DNA of 6,775 bases, taken from NCBI GenBank assembly GCA_903893935.1, contig CAITOD010000500.1:1-6775 (forward strand), given 5' to 3'. Below, piece after piece: positions 1 through 5,869 of the stretch. The translations under genes were made by a program, and so were the position numbers. The notes beneath the pieces were generated by a model. The model did not search any database, was not told the origin of the DNA, and saw only the letters and a list, made by a program, of their open reading frames with translations. Position 1 is the first letter of the stretch; each line of letters opens with the position of its first letter. The stretch comes from an uncultured Sphingomonadales bacterium (GTDB taxonomy: Bacteria > Pseudomonadota > Alphaproteobacteria > Sphingomonadales > Sphingomonadaceae).

Positions 1-167
1 CTTTGCGAACGATATTGCGCCGTCACGATGATTTCCGGCGTTTCGGTCGCGGCGGCCTTGTCCGCAGGCTTGGTTTGCGCTTGCGCGGTGCCCGCACAGG
101 ACATCAGCGCGATCGCGCTCACACCCAGCCCCACGACTGCCCGATATTGACCAACTGAGCGTTTCAT
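1..167 (-). CDS. TonB-dependent receptor, N-terminal fragment (runs off left edge)
   Basis: Only the first 55 codons are in the window. They begin with MKRSVGQYR, followed by a hydrophobic stretch (about residues 10-23) and an AQA|Q signal-peptidase I site near residue 30. A short Ala/Thr/Lys-rich linker leads to EIIVTA at residues 45-50, continuing as QYRSQ. That string is the N-terminal TonB-box/plug-entry signature usual in sphingomonad and other proteobacterial TonB-dependent receptors, so the full protein should be an outer-membrane beta-barrel that imports a ligand using TonB energy. The start is supported by a GGGGAGG ribosome-binding site three bases upstream. It lies in the same orientation as the catabolic genes, 327 bp beyond the oxidoreductase gene, which suggests import of the pathway substrate (inference). 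The plug and barrel lie outside the window, so the ligand is unknown. An LMSC string in the signal peptide looks faintly like a lipobox, but this family is not lipidated. Confidence 0.85.
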   Translation of the reverse strand, partial: MKRSVGQYRAVVGLGVSAIALMSCAGTAQAQTKPADKAAATETPEIIVTAQYRSQ

Positions 168-494
168 ATGCCTCCCCTTTTGCCTACTGGACTTTTGCTT
201 TGGGCGTAAGTCACGCCGAACCCGGACCATTGCAACAATCGGAACCAGGGCGTCCGCTTGGTGTCTCGCGAGGTGCTTCCGGTGATCGCAACGACGACCC
301 GTCCGGCTGCCGCGAACCTGGCGATTGAGGCGCGCGACATTGGGATAAAGTGCTGTAATAAAAATAAAATTTAGGCGATCCAGAACGCTCGCAGCCCACT
401 GTTCGGCTGGGCGATCAGACGCATTGTCTGGGTTTCGCCTGTGGCCACCACGCCTGACCGAATCGATGTCCGATCAGGCGCGGCACAGCATCAT
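168..494. other. Intergenic region upstream of the TonB-dependent receptor
   Basis: This 327-bp stretch separates the oxidoreductase stop codon from the receptor start and holds no gene I believe in. A 62-codon reading frame on the minus strand (211-399) has no family resemblance and low-complexity composition. On the minus strand the region runs from a GC-rich hairpin (480-451), through a second small hairpin (CAGAC/GTCTG, 416-430) and a weak hairpin followed by a T-rich run (391-355), to the receptor leader. The leader includes a perfect 5-bp inverted repeat GGCGT-aagtc-ACGCC at 203-217. The receptor promoter must lie here, but I see no convincing -35/-10 pair. The nearest is TTGCAA at 230-235 with a very poor -10 box. 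Confidence 0.6.
451..480 (-). terminator. Hairpin after the oxidoreductase gene, possible terminator
   Basis: The arms CGCCTGACCG (451-460) and CGATCAGGCG (471-480) form a 10-bp stem in the minus-strand RNA with one G-U wobble and a 10-nt loop. The stem begins 14 nt after the oxidoreductase stop codon. No U-tract follows directly, so it is not a textbook intrinsic terminator. It may instead stabilise the 3' end. A T-rich run on the minus strand at 372-355, preceded by a weak GCGA/TCGC stem, could provide the actual termination point further on. Confidence 0.45.
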
Positions 495-1136
495 TCAGCT
501 TGCGGCGGAGATGGCCGCCTCGGCGTCGGCCTTGGTATAAAGCTTGAACTTGTTGGTCAGCGGCCCGCCCATCGCGATCAGCATGCCGCCCTGGTCGATT
601 GGGCCGAGATCGATCGGTTCTGCACCCAGATCACGGATGAATTGTGCCACCAGCGCATTGGCGTGCTCGTCCGATCCGGCCAGGAACAGCACCTTGGCAT
701 CGTCCTGCGGCGGCAGCGATTGGCCGAACACCGGAATAGGTTCGTGGTTGAACGCTTTGACCAGCCGCGCGCCAGGGACATGTCCCGCAACAATATCGCT
801 TGACCGCACACCGCCGATGTCGATGAAATCTTCGGGCTTGGGCCCCAGTCGGTTGTTGGTGGCATCGACAACCACTTTGCCCGACCAGTCGATGCCGGCG
901 GTGGCATCGGCGATCTGCGGCCAGCGGATCGCCAGGATGACGACGTCGGACGCGGTCACCATGTCGGCGGGGGTCGCGGCGGTTACATCGCCGTCAATTC
1001 CGGCAACCAGTTCAGACATCGTGTCGGGACCGCGTGAATTGGACAGGATGACTTTCCATCCCGCCTTGGCCGCTTTGGGGGCCAGCATCTGGGCCAGGCG
1101 CCCGGCTCCAAGAAATCCGATTGTGCTCACGGGCAT
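495..1136 (-). CDS. COG2085-type NADP-binding oxidoreductase (F420-reductase-like)
   Basis: This 213-residue protein is predicted to be a cytosolic Rossmann-fold enzyme related to the NADPH:F420 oxidoreductase/6-phosphogluconate dehydrogenase-like NAD(P)-binding family. A dinucleotide-binding GFLGAGRLA lies at residues 7-15. The second strand ends in SNSRGP (32-37), where Ser/Arg after the strand is typical of 2'-phosphate recognition, so NADP(H) is favoured over NAD(H). DATNN (91-95) and VKAFNHE (126-132) match conserved spots in this family. The length is normal and complete. Sphingomonads are not known to make F420, so the real acceptor is probably a pathway metabolite; the substrate cannot be predicted. 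It lies 33 nt after the IclR stop codon and is probably cotranscribed with it. GGAG (1139-1142) is only 2 nt from this ATG but 8 nt from an in-frame GTG at 1130, so translation may begin two codons later. Confidence 0.85.
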   Translation of the reverse strand: MPVSTIGFLGAGRLAQMLAPKAAKAGWKVILSNSRGPDTMSELVAGIDGDVTAATPADMVTASDVVILAIRWPQIADATAGIDWSGKVVVDATNNRLGPKPEDFIDIGGVRSSDIVAGHVPGARLVKAFNHEPIPVFGQSLPPQDDAKVLFLAGSDEHANALVAQFIRDLGAEPIDLGPIDQGGMLIAMGGPLTNKFKLYTKADAEAAISAAS

Positions 1137-1169
1137 TACTCCATTTCAACTAGTTGCGAAAAAATTCGG

Positions 1170-2042
1170 TCAGTAAACGTGCGGCGCGGGCGACCCGATG
1201 CGCGGATCTGCGCCTGGATCAGCATTGACAGCACTGTCGTATGCACGCGCTTCAGGCCCCGTCATGACGGGTTGCAGATCAACGTCGGCCAGGCGCCGCT
1301 CGATTTGATCGCGCGCTGCCAGCAAGGGAACGCCAAGCTGGGTGCCGGCTTCGGCAAAAGTCAGTTCTTTGATGTTCCAGACCATGTTCATCGTCGCGAC
1401 AACCTGGCGATGCGCGCGGATCGGCACGGCAATGCTGGCGCAGCGCGTATGCGGCAATTCCGGACACATGCTGAAGCCATCGCGGCGCCCTTGTTCAACC
1501 ATCCGGTCGATGGCTTCGCGCTGGTGCAACAACCCGTCGTTTTCGCCGGCCCGCAAGGCCAGCGCGGCAAAGATCGCTTCGCGCTGCGCATCGCTGCAAT
1601 GGCTGAGGAATGCACGCCCCAGCGGACTCTTGGTCATCGATCGCGACAGCCCGACCATGCCGATATCCGACGACAGCGGACTCGACCGATGCGTGGATTC
1701 GACGATCAGCATGGCATTGTCATGAAACACCGCCAGATCGCACGGCCACACATGCCGTGCGGTCAGTTCGTGCATCACGGGCCAGGCGGCCTGGCGCAGT
1801 TCTTCATAAACACCCTTGGCGCGGGCGAGGCGCTTGACCCCATCGGTCAGGCGGAATTCGCGCGAATAATATCCGCGGTGAACCAGCCTCATTTCCTCGA
1901 GCGTATCGAGAATGCGATGAACCGTGGGACGCGGCAGCTTCAACTCTTTGCAGATGTCGGTCGGCTGTGCGCCCTGGACGGTGTTGAGGTAGCGCAGCAC
2001 CTCGATGCCCCGCGTCAGTGATCGAATGCGCCTATAGGTCAA
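1170..2042 (-). CDS. IclR-family transcriptional regulator (MhpR-like N-terminus), TTG start
   Basis: The protein has 290 residues if started at the TTG chosen here. A winged helix-turn-helix occupies about residues 8-57. It starts with YRRIRSLTRGIEVL, has the recognition helix in the region LPRPTVHRILDTLEEM (36-51), and ends in a wing around LVHRGYYS. An IclR effector-binding domain follows (about 80-255), including the SPLGRAFL segment (139-146). The tail after residue 256 is Ala/Pro/Asp-rich and looks unstructured. The frame stays open to an ATG at 2156, but that start would add 38 residues unlike the family and would translate the palindromic control region. The TTG at 2042 has GGGAG (2050-2054) 7 nt upstream and gives the MTYRxIRSL start I know from MhpR-like regulators. 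IclR proteins commonly sense aromatic or short organic acids. It probably controls the adjacent catabolic units and itself (inference). The ligand is unknown. Confidence 0.9.
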   Translation of the reverse strand: MTYRRIRSLTRGIEVLRYLNTVQGAQPTDICKELKLPRPTVHRILDTLEEMRLVHRGYYSREFRLTDGVKRLARAKGVYEELRQAAWPVMHELTARHVWPCDLAVFHDNAMLIVESTHRSSPLSSDIGMVGLSRSMTKSPLGRAFLSHCSDAQREAIFAALALRAGENDGLLHQREAIDRMVEQGRRDGFSMCPELPHTRCASIAVPIRAHRQVVATMNMVWNIKELTFAEAGTQLGVPLLAARDQIERRLADVDLQPVMTGPEARAYDSAVNADPGADPRIGSPAPHVY

Positions 2043-2049
2043 CGAACAT

Positions 2050-2054
2050 CTCCC
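2050..2054 (-). promoter_or_regulatory. Ribosome-binding site that fixes the IclR TTG start
   Basis: The minus strand reads GGGAG, 7 nt before the TTG at 2042-2040. No other candidate start in the frame has as good a site: the GTG at 2060 and the ATG at 2156 lack a comparable spaced Shine-Dalgarno sequence. Confidence 0.6.
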
Positions 2055-2076
2055 ATGCACCTTTTCCCATGTGGCT

Positions 2077-2102
2077 TTTTGATTTTTATCAAAATTTTGA
2101 TA
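2077..2102. promoter_or_regulatory. TTTTGAT half-site array, probable IclR operator
   Basis: Three copies of one heptamer alternate in orientation: TTTTGAT (2077-2083), ATCAAAA (2088-2094) and TTTTGAT (2095-2101). The last two form a perfect 16-bp palindrome, TATCAAAATTTTGATA (2087-2102). The first two form a perfect inverted repeat with a 4-bp spacer. The array ends 35 bp upstream of the proposed IclR start, in an AT-rich island within GC-rich DNA. IclR-family proteins bind palindromic sites near their own genes, so autoregulation is the likely role (inference). There is no GC stem with a T-run, so it is not a terminator. Confidence 0.55.
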
Positions 2103-2170
2103 CCACAGTGCGGCAGGCGCGCAATGCTGATGGACCTTCGTCCGGGCCGCCAACACGCGGGACGGCCCGC

Positions 2171-2218
2171 TCTTTCAAATTCATATACTATTGATAACGA
2201 ACATTTTATTTTGAATAT
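2171..2218. promoter_or_regulatory. AT-rich island, probable promoter region of the IclR gene
   Basis: This island of about 48 bp is strongly AT-rich amid GC-rich sequence. On the minus strand TTCAAA (2215-2210) is followed 19 bp later by TAGTAT (2190-2185), a weak -35/-10-like pair pointing toward the IclR gene. TTCAAA (2174-2179) and TTTGAA (2210-2215) form an inverted repeat, and TTGATA at 2191-2196 echoes the half-site of the downstream operator array. On the plus strand TTGATA and GAATAT are spaced 16 bp apart, but no plus-strand gene follows. The exact promoter cannot be assigned by eye. Confidence 0.35.
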
Positions 2219-2293
2219 GCGATGCCGTTCGACCATGTACGCTAGGCGGACAAGCGCGGCAAACCTGTCAGCGTCATCCCGTCGGAGGAGGCC

Positions 2294-2337
2294 AAAAAAC
2301 CAGTCGGGCCGCACCGCCTGAAGCAATGCGGCCCGAT
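2294..2337 (-). terminator. Rho-independent terminator of the five-gene catabolic operon
   Basis: A perfect 10-bp GC-rich stem is formed by TCGGGCCGCA (2304-2313) and TGCGGCCCGA (2327-2336), enclosing a 13-nt loop. In the minus-strand transcript it is followed after 4 nt by six uridines (2299-2294). It begins about 20 nt after the SRPBCC stop codon. There is no T-run on the other side, so it acts on minus-strand transcription only. It separates the catabolic operon from the regulator gene. Confidence 0.9.
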
Positions 2338-2356
2338 TGAGCAACCTGCGCCGGGT

Positions 2357-2785
2357 TCAGGCCGCGCCGAACTTTGCCGACAGACCTTCAAGTGCACCGG
2401 CAATGTCTCCACCCATGCCTTTTTCGGCCATCGGGCGGATGGCTTCGGGCACTTCGACGACGATGCTGTAATCCACGCTGGATTTGTCGCCGTGGGCAGT
2501 CACGGCAAACGTCGCCAGAAATCCTTCCAGCTTCGGCACGCCCGGCGGCAGCACCTGGTCGGGCACCATTTCATAGGCCAGCACCATCTTGTCGTCATCG
2601 AGCGTGGCGATGCGGTCAAGCACGGTGTTGCCGCGCTTCATCAACACGACGCGTTCACCCGGGTTGGTGCCGCGCTCGGCCGACGTTATGTGCGGCTGCC
2701 ATTCGGCCACATTGTAAAAATCGCGCACATAGGCCCACACCTGATCGGCCGGTGCGTTGAGCATAACTGTCTGGGAAACCTTCAT
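2357..2785 (-). CDS. SRPBCC (START/Bet v1-like, polyketide cyclase 2) family protein
   Basis: The protein has 142 residues. It opens with an antiparallel strand and a helix containing APADQVWAYVRDFYNVAEW (11-29), the signature of the polyketide cyclase/dehydrase family of small helix-grip hydrophobic-ligand binders. The Trp/Pro pair after the helix (WQPH, 29-32) is typical of the bacterial members. Central strands and a long C-terminal helix ending in LEGLSAKFG complete the fold, so it is full length. The family includes cyclases, lipid or ligand carriers and proteins of unknown role; no catalytic residues are diagnostic, so the reaction is unknown. It is the last gene of the operon, about 30 nt after the CoA-transferase. 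AGGAG (2794-2798) is 8 nt from this ATG but only 2 nt from the ATG at 2791, so the second ATG is preferred; the alternative adds Met-Asn. Confidence 0.85.
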   Translation of the reverse strand: MKVSQTVMLNAPADQVWAYVRDFYNVAEWQPHITSAERGTNPGERVVLMKRGNTVLDRIATLDDDKMVLAYEMVPDQVLPPGVPKLEGFLATFAVTAHGDKSSVDYSIVVEVPEAIRPMAEKGMGGDIAGALEGLSAKFGAA

Positions 2786-2815
2786 ATTCATTTCTCCTGT
2801 AGCAACTGGGCAGTG

Positions 2816-4216
2816 TTATTGCGAATCCACTGAAATGCTGCGGACGTGGTCCGCAAACCCGACGTCCATCGGCGTGATCGAGCGAATCTCGTCCTGCGAA
2901 AATCCTTCGACCATCGCGGTCACGACAAACCGTCCAGCGATGCGTTCCAGCACCGCCAGGTCGGTCACCACGACATCGACACAGCCCGGCGCGGTCAACG
3001 GGTAATTGCATTGCGCGACAAGTTTGGGCCGGCCTTTGCTGTCGCTGTGTTCCATCAGCACGATCAGCCGGCTTCCCGATGAGGCCAGATCCATCGCCCC
3101 GCCGATGCCACCGCCGACTTGCCCGGGCAGCGCCCAGTTGGCGAGGTCGCCACGTTCGCTGACTTGATAGGCGCCCAGCACGATCGCCGACAGCTTTCCA
3201 GAACGCGCCACTTCGAACGACACGACACTGTCGAACACCGCGCCGCCAGGCCGCAACTTGATGAAATTGCCCGCAGCATCAAAGAAATCGACGTCGATCT
3301 GGTCGGGGTCATCGATCAGATCATAGCCCAGTGCGCCATTTTCGGCGTGGAGGATGATCGTTTTGCCGCGCGCATGGCCGGCGACCAGCGTGGGCAGGCC
3401 CGAACCGAGATTGACATAGGCATCGTCGGGCAACATTTCGGCCACCTGACGCGCCATGGCCGACCGGCTGAGCGCGGGCTTGCCGAAATATTCGCGATTG
3501 CTCTCGGCTGCGCGGCGCCCCATCGAACCCTTGGGCGCGGGATATTTGGCGGTGGTCTTGACCACGCGCGAAACGAAAATACCCGGCAGGCCGACACGTT
3601 CGGGCGGAATGGCGCCCGCCTCGACGATTTCTTCGACTTCGACGATCGCAATCTTTGCGGCTTTGGCAAAGCTGGCGTGGAAATGCGCGCTGCTGCCGCG
3701 GAATTCGACGTTGCCATAGGGGTCGGCGCGATAGCCCCGGATCAGCGCAACATCGACTGGCAGCGCATGTTCGAGGACAAAATCACGCCCCCCGAAATTC
3801 CTTATTTCTTTGCCCTCTTGCAACGGCGTGCCCACCGTAACCGGGCTGTAGAACGCGGGAAATCCGGCACCGGCGGCGCGCAACCGATCGACCAGAATCC
3901 CCTGGGGCACGATTTCGAGCCCGATTTCGCCGGCCTCGATTTTGATCTGCTCGGGCGAAGGCAAGCCTGGCCGGGCCGAAAATGACAGGACGAGGCTGCT
4001 GACCTGGTCGTTCTGCACCAGGATCTGCGGGCGAAAATCACCGCCCGCGCCCATCGAATTGGCCACGATCCGCAGATTTTTGGCGCCCTGATCGCGCAGG
4101 CCAAGTACGAGGGAGTTCGGATAGGAATGCCCGACGCCAAATCCGGCGATCGCCACCGACGATCCGTCGGCAATGTCGGCCAGCGCCTCGGCGCAAGTTG
4201 CGAATGTCTTGTCCAT
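2816..4216 (-). CDS. Fused alpha-beta class I CoA-transferase (SCOT-like 3-oxoacid/acyl CoA-transferase)
   Basis: The enzyme has 466 residues and joins the A half (about 1-225) to the B half (about 245-460) through a basic, Ala-rich linker. A-half features include GFGVGHSYPN (25-34), the PQGILVDRLRAAGAGFPAFY segment (104-123), and VEVEEIVEAGAIPPE (192-206). The B half has NLGSGLPT (269-276), HAENGALG (290-297) and a GGAMDLA (372-378). Glu292 of the ENG motif matches the glutamate that forms the glutamyl-CoA intermediate in class I transferases, so it should be active and not a hydrolase variant such as IpdAB. It would move CoA from a donor such as succinyl-CoA or acetyl-CoA onto an organic acid; the acceptor is not predictable. 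Bacterial enzymes are often two genes, so the single-chain form is worth noting. It begins 5 nt after the DUF35 stop with only a weak ribosome-binding site, suggesting translational coupling. Confidence 0.92.
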   Translation of the reverse strand: MDKTFATCAEALADIADGSSVAIAGFGVGHSYPNSLVLGLRDQGAKNLRIVANSMGAGGDFRPQILVQNDQVSSLVLSFSARPGLPSPEQIKIEAGEIGLEIVPQGILVDRLRAAGAGFPAFYSPVTVGTPLQEGKEIRNFGGRDFVLEHALPVDVALIRGYRADPYGNVEFRGSSAHFHASFAKAAKIAIVEVEEIVEAGAIPPERVGLPGIFVSRVVKTTAKYPAPKGSMGRRAAESNREYFGKPALSRSAMARQVAEMLPDDAYVNLGSGLPTLVAGHARGKTIILHAENGALGYDLIDDPDQIDVDFFDAAGNFIKLRPGGAVFDSVVSFEVARSGKLSAIVLGAYQVSERGDLANWALPGQVGGGIGGAMDLASSGSRLIVLMEHSDSKGRPKLVAQCNYPLTAPGCVDVVVTDLAVLERIAGRFVVTAMVEGFSQDEIRSITPMDVGFADHVRSISVDSQ

Positions 4217-4221
4217 CGAAG

Positions 4222-4647
4222 TTATGTGCTCTGCTGTGAAAGGGGGGTGAAACGCACCAGCGCCGCGGCATCGCCGGCGTCATGGAACACTGCGCGCACG
4301 CGTTGCCCGACGAACAACTGCGCCGGATCGGCATCGACAATGTTGGTCAGGACCCGCGCGCCTTCATCCAGATCGACCAGCGCGAGAACAAAGCTGGCAA
4401 GATCGCGATAGGGACCTTCGCCGCGATGAACTTGCGTAAAGCTGTACAGCGTTCCCTCGCCGCTCGCTTCGCGCCATTCAACCACCAGCGATCCGCATTC
4501 GCCGCAAAATTTCTTGGGGTACCAGATGGTGTGGTCGCAATGGGTGCAATGCGGCAGGATCAGTTTTCCCGCCTTTGCCCCCGACCAGAACGGTTCGGTC
4601 TCGCCCGAGACATAAGGCACCGGAGTTGGCAATTGCTGTGCTGACAT
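4222..4647 (-). CDS. DUF35 zinc-ribbon/OB-fold protein, partner of the thiolase-like enzyme
   Basis: The protein has 141 residues. The N-terminal helix region (PVPYVSGETEPFWSGAKAGK, 9-28) leads into a rubredoxin-like zinc ribbon with Cys34, Cys37, Cys48 and Cys51 (C-x2-C-x10-C-x2-C), all four present. An OB fold follows, starting around GEGTLYSFTQVHRG (63-76) and ending near residue 135. Proteins of this type (for example the DUF35 part of ChsH2, or PhlB) bind thiolase-fold enzymes and acyl-CoA and usually lack activity alone. Its ATG overlaps the last base of the thiolase stop (TGATG), which fits equal production of the two subunits of one complex. A longer in-frame opening reaches upstream to 4833, but it lies inside the thiolase gene and has no family features. 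Confidence 0.92.
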   Translation of the reverse strand: MSAQQLPTPVPYVSGETEPFWSGAKAGKLILPHCTHCDHTIWYPKKFCGECGSLVVEWREASGEGTLYSFTQVHRGEGPYRDLASFVLALVDLDEGARVLTNIVDADPAQLFVGQRVRAVFHDAGDAAALVRFTPLSQQST

Positions 4648-5798
4648 CACGCGTCCCCCCGCCCCAGAACGAGCGTGACACTGGCCTGCCGCGACATGCC
4701 GCCGCCGGTTCCATGCGCCACGGCAATCGCGCAATCGCGCACCTGGGTTTCGGGATGGGCCTCGCCGCGCAACTGGCGCACCGCCTCGACAATCTTGACA
4801 AGCCCGCCCTGGTACCCGGGATGATTGCTGCACAAACCGCCGCCGTCGGTGTTGACCGGGATCACCCCGTCGAGCGCCAGCGCGCCATCGGCGACAAATG
4901 CCCCGCCCTGGCCCTTTTTGCAGAACCCGAAATCTTCGAGCGTCATGATCACCGTGATCGTGAACGAATCGTAGATCGAGGCGTAATCGATATCGCCAAG
5001 GCTGACCCCCGCTTCGGCAAGGGCCCGAGGCGCCGACACGGCCGCACCAGTGCTGGTGAAATCATTGGGGCCATTGCCGCTATGCTTGATATGTTCGGCA
5101 TGGCCAAGAATGCGCACCGAAGGCCGTTGCAGCTCGCGCGCGATTTCGGGCGCGACCACCACGATCGCCCCGCCCCCGTCGGTGACCACGCAGCAATCAA
5201 GCCGGTGCAGCGGATCGGCGATCATCGGCGAATTGACCACATCCTCGACCGTCACCAGCTTGCGCAGCAGCGCGTTAGGATTGTGCCTGGCATAGTGCGA
5301 CGCCGCCACTTTGACCGCGGCGAGCTGTTCGGCCGTGGTGCCGTATTCGTGCATGTGGCGCCGCGCCGCCAGCGCGTAGATGCCCGCATTGGTTTCGCCA
5401 TAGACGGTTTCGAACGGAAATTCCGGCGTGTCGCCGCTGTGTTTTGGGCCGCGCAGCACGCCGCGCACTTTGGCGCCCTGCGTGATCAGCGCGATTTTGC
5501 ATTTGCCGGCCGCGATCGCCGCCGCGGCATGGCCGACATGCGCCAGATAGGACGACCCCCCGGTAAACGTGCCATCGACATAGCTGGGCCGCAGACCCAT
5601 GTATTCGGTCATCGAAACCGCGCCGAAGCCGAGCTGGCCGGTCGAAAAATAGCCATCGACATCGCGGATCGACAGGCCTGCGTCGGCCAGCGCGCCCAAC
5701 GCGCATTCGGCATGGATCTGTTGCACCGAATGGTCTGGCAGATCGCGCGACGGGTGCTCGAACGCACCCGCGATATGCGCCTTGCCCCGGATCGTCAT
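4647..5798 (-). CDS. Thiolase-fold protein lacking catalytic cysteines (SCPx/Ltp2-like)
   Basis: The protein has 383 residues and the full two-domain thiolase layout. At the nucleophile site it reads FTGGSSYLAHVGHAA (78-92), with Ser82/Ser83 where thiolases carry Cys. The usual NEAF/HDCF position reads YDSF (276-279). The loop that normally carries the oxyanion-hole His is SNHPG with His326 kept, and the C-terminal Cys-Gly-Gly-Gly site reads HGTGGGM (362-368), again without Cys. Loss of both cysteines with Tyr at the YDxF position is the pattern published for Ltp2, an aldolase that cleaves steroid side-chain CoA esters as a complex with a DUF35 partner. A DUF35 gene follows here with overlapping stop and start. 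Ordinary thiolysis therefore looks unlikely and retro-aldol cleavage likely, with unknown substrate. The start MTIRGKAHI is 71 nt after the isomerase; GGAA lies 8 nt upstream. The frame opens further to 6080, but that part overlaps the isomerase gene. Confidence 0.9.
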   Translation of the reverse strand: MTIRGKAHIAGAFEHPSRDLPDHSVQQIHAECALGALADAGLSIRDVDGYFSTGQLGFGAVSMTEYMGLRPSYVDGTFTGGSSYLAHVGHAAAAIAAGKCKIALITQGAKVRGVLRGPKHSGDTPEFPFETVYGETNAGIYALAARRHMHEYGTTAEQLAAVKVAASHYARHNPNALLRKLVTVEDVVNSPMIADPLHRLDCCVVTDGGGAIVVVAPEIARELQRPSVRILGHAEHIKHSGNGPNDFTSTGAAVSAPRALAEAGVSLGDIDYASIYDSFTITVIMTLEDFGFCKKGQGGAFVADGALALDGVIPVNTDGGGLCSNHPGYQGGLVKIVEAVRQLRGEAHPETQVRDCAIAVAHGTGGGMSRQASVTLVLGRGDA

Positions 5799-5829
5799 GC
5801 CCACAATTCCATGAAAGTTGCGTCCCTGA

Positions 5830-5856
5830 ATATGTCTGAAGCGGGATATGTCTGAA
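5830..5856. repeat. Tandem direct repeat ATATGTCTGAA in the isomerase-thiolase gap
   Basis: Two perfect 11-bp copies lie at 5830-5840 and 5846-5856, giving a 16-bp period. They sit in the 71-nt gap between the isomerase stop and the thiolase start. The flanks CCTGA (5825-5829) and TCAGG (5857-5861) are inverted relative to each other. The repeat could be a protein-binding site, or part of an internal promoter: on the minus strand TTCAGA and CATATT are spaced 16 bp apart, matching the sigma-70 consensus at 4 of 6 positions each. Confidence 0.6.
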
Positions 5857-5869
5857 TCAGGCCCGGGGC

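Larger units (their letters stand above)
2043..2356. other. Control region between the catabolic operon and the IclR gene
   Basis: This 314-bp gap holds no credible gene. The frames that cross it run through a terminator and palindromes and show no family features. Read on the minus strand it contains, in order, the terminator of the upstream operon (2337-2294), a GC-rich stretch, an AT-rich island (2218-2171), a GC-rich stretch, and a second AT-rich island with the TTTTGAT repeat array (2102-2076). The IclR ribosome-binding site comes last. The arrangement fits a separate promoter and autoregulatory operator for the regulator gene. Confidence 0.7.

Noticed and set aside
1179..2021. Plus-strand open frame (280 codons) opposite the IclR gene
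   Set aside because: Antisense shadow; no recognisable domain, and the minus strand encodes a clear winged helix and effector domain.
2041..2204. The 9-mer AACGAACAT occurs at 2041-2049 and 2196-2204
   Set aside because: One repeat of a 9-mer in about 300 bp is not far from chance, and the first copy overlaps the IclR start codon.
2039..2344. Minus-strand 101-codon frame between the SRPBCC and IclR genes
   Set aside because: It reads through the strong terminator and both AT-rich islands, and overlaps the IclR start in another frame.
3119..3985. Plus-strand open frame (288 codons) opposite the CoA-transferase
   Set aside because: Same composition artefact; the minus strand carries the conserved ENG and GGAMDLA motifs.
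5795..5812. Possible 5-residue leader peptide (MELWA) whose stop overlaps the thiolase ATG (ATGA)
   Set aside because: Such short frames arise often by chance. The upstream AGGGA is 10 nt away and there is nothing else to support it.
4575..5855. Long plus-strand open frame (426 codons) opposite the thiolase gene
   Set aside because: It is an antisense shadow in GC-rich DNA. It is rich in Arg, His and Asp, has no family features, and lies opposite a gene with clear thiolase motifs.
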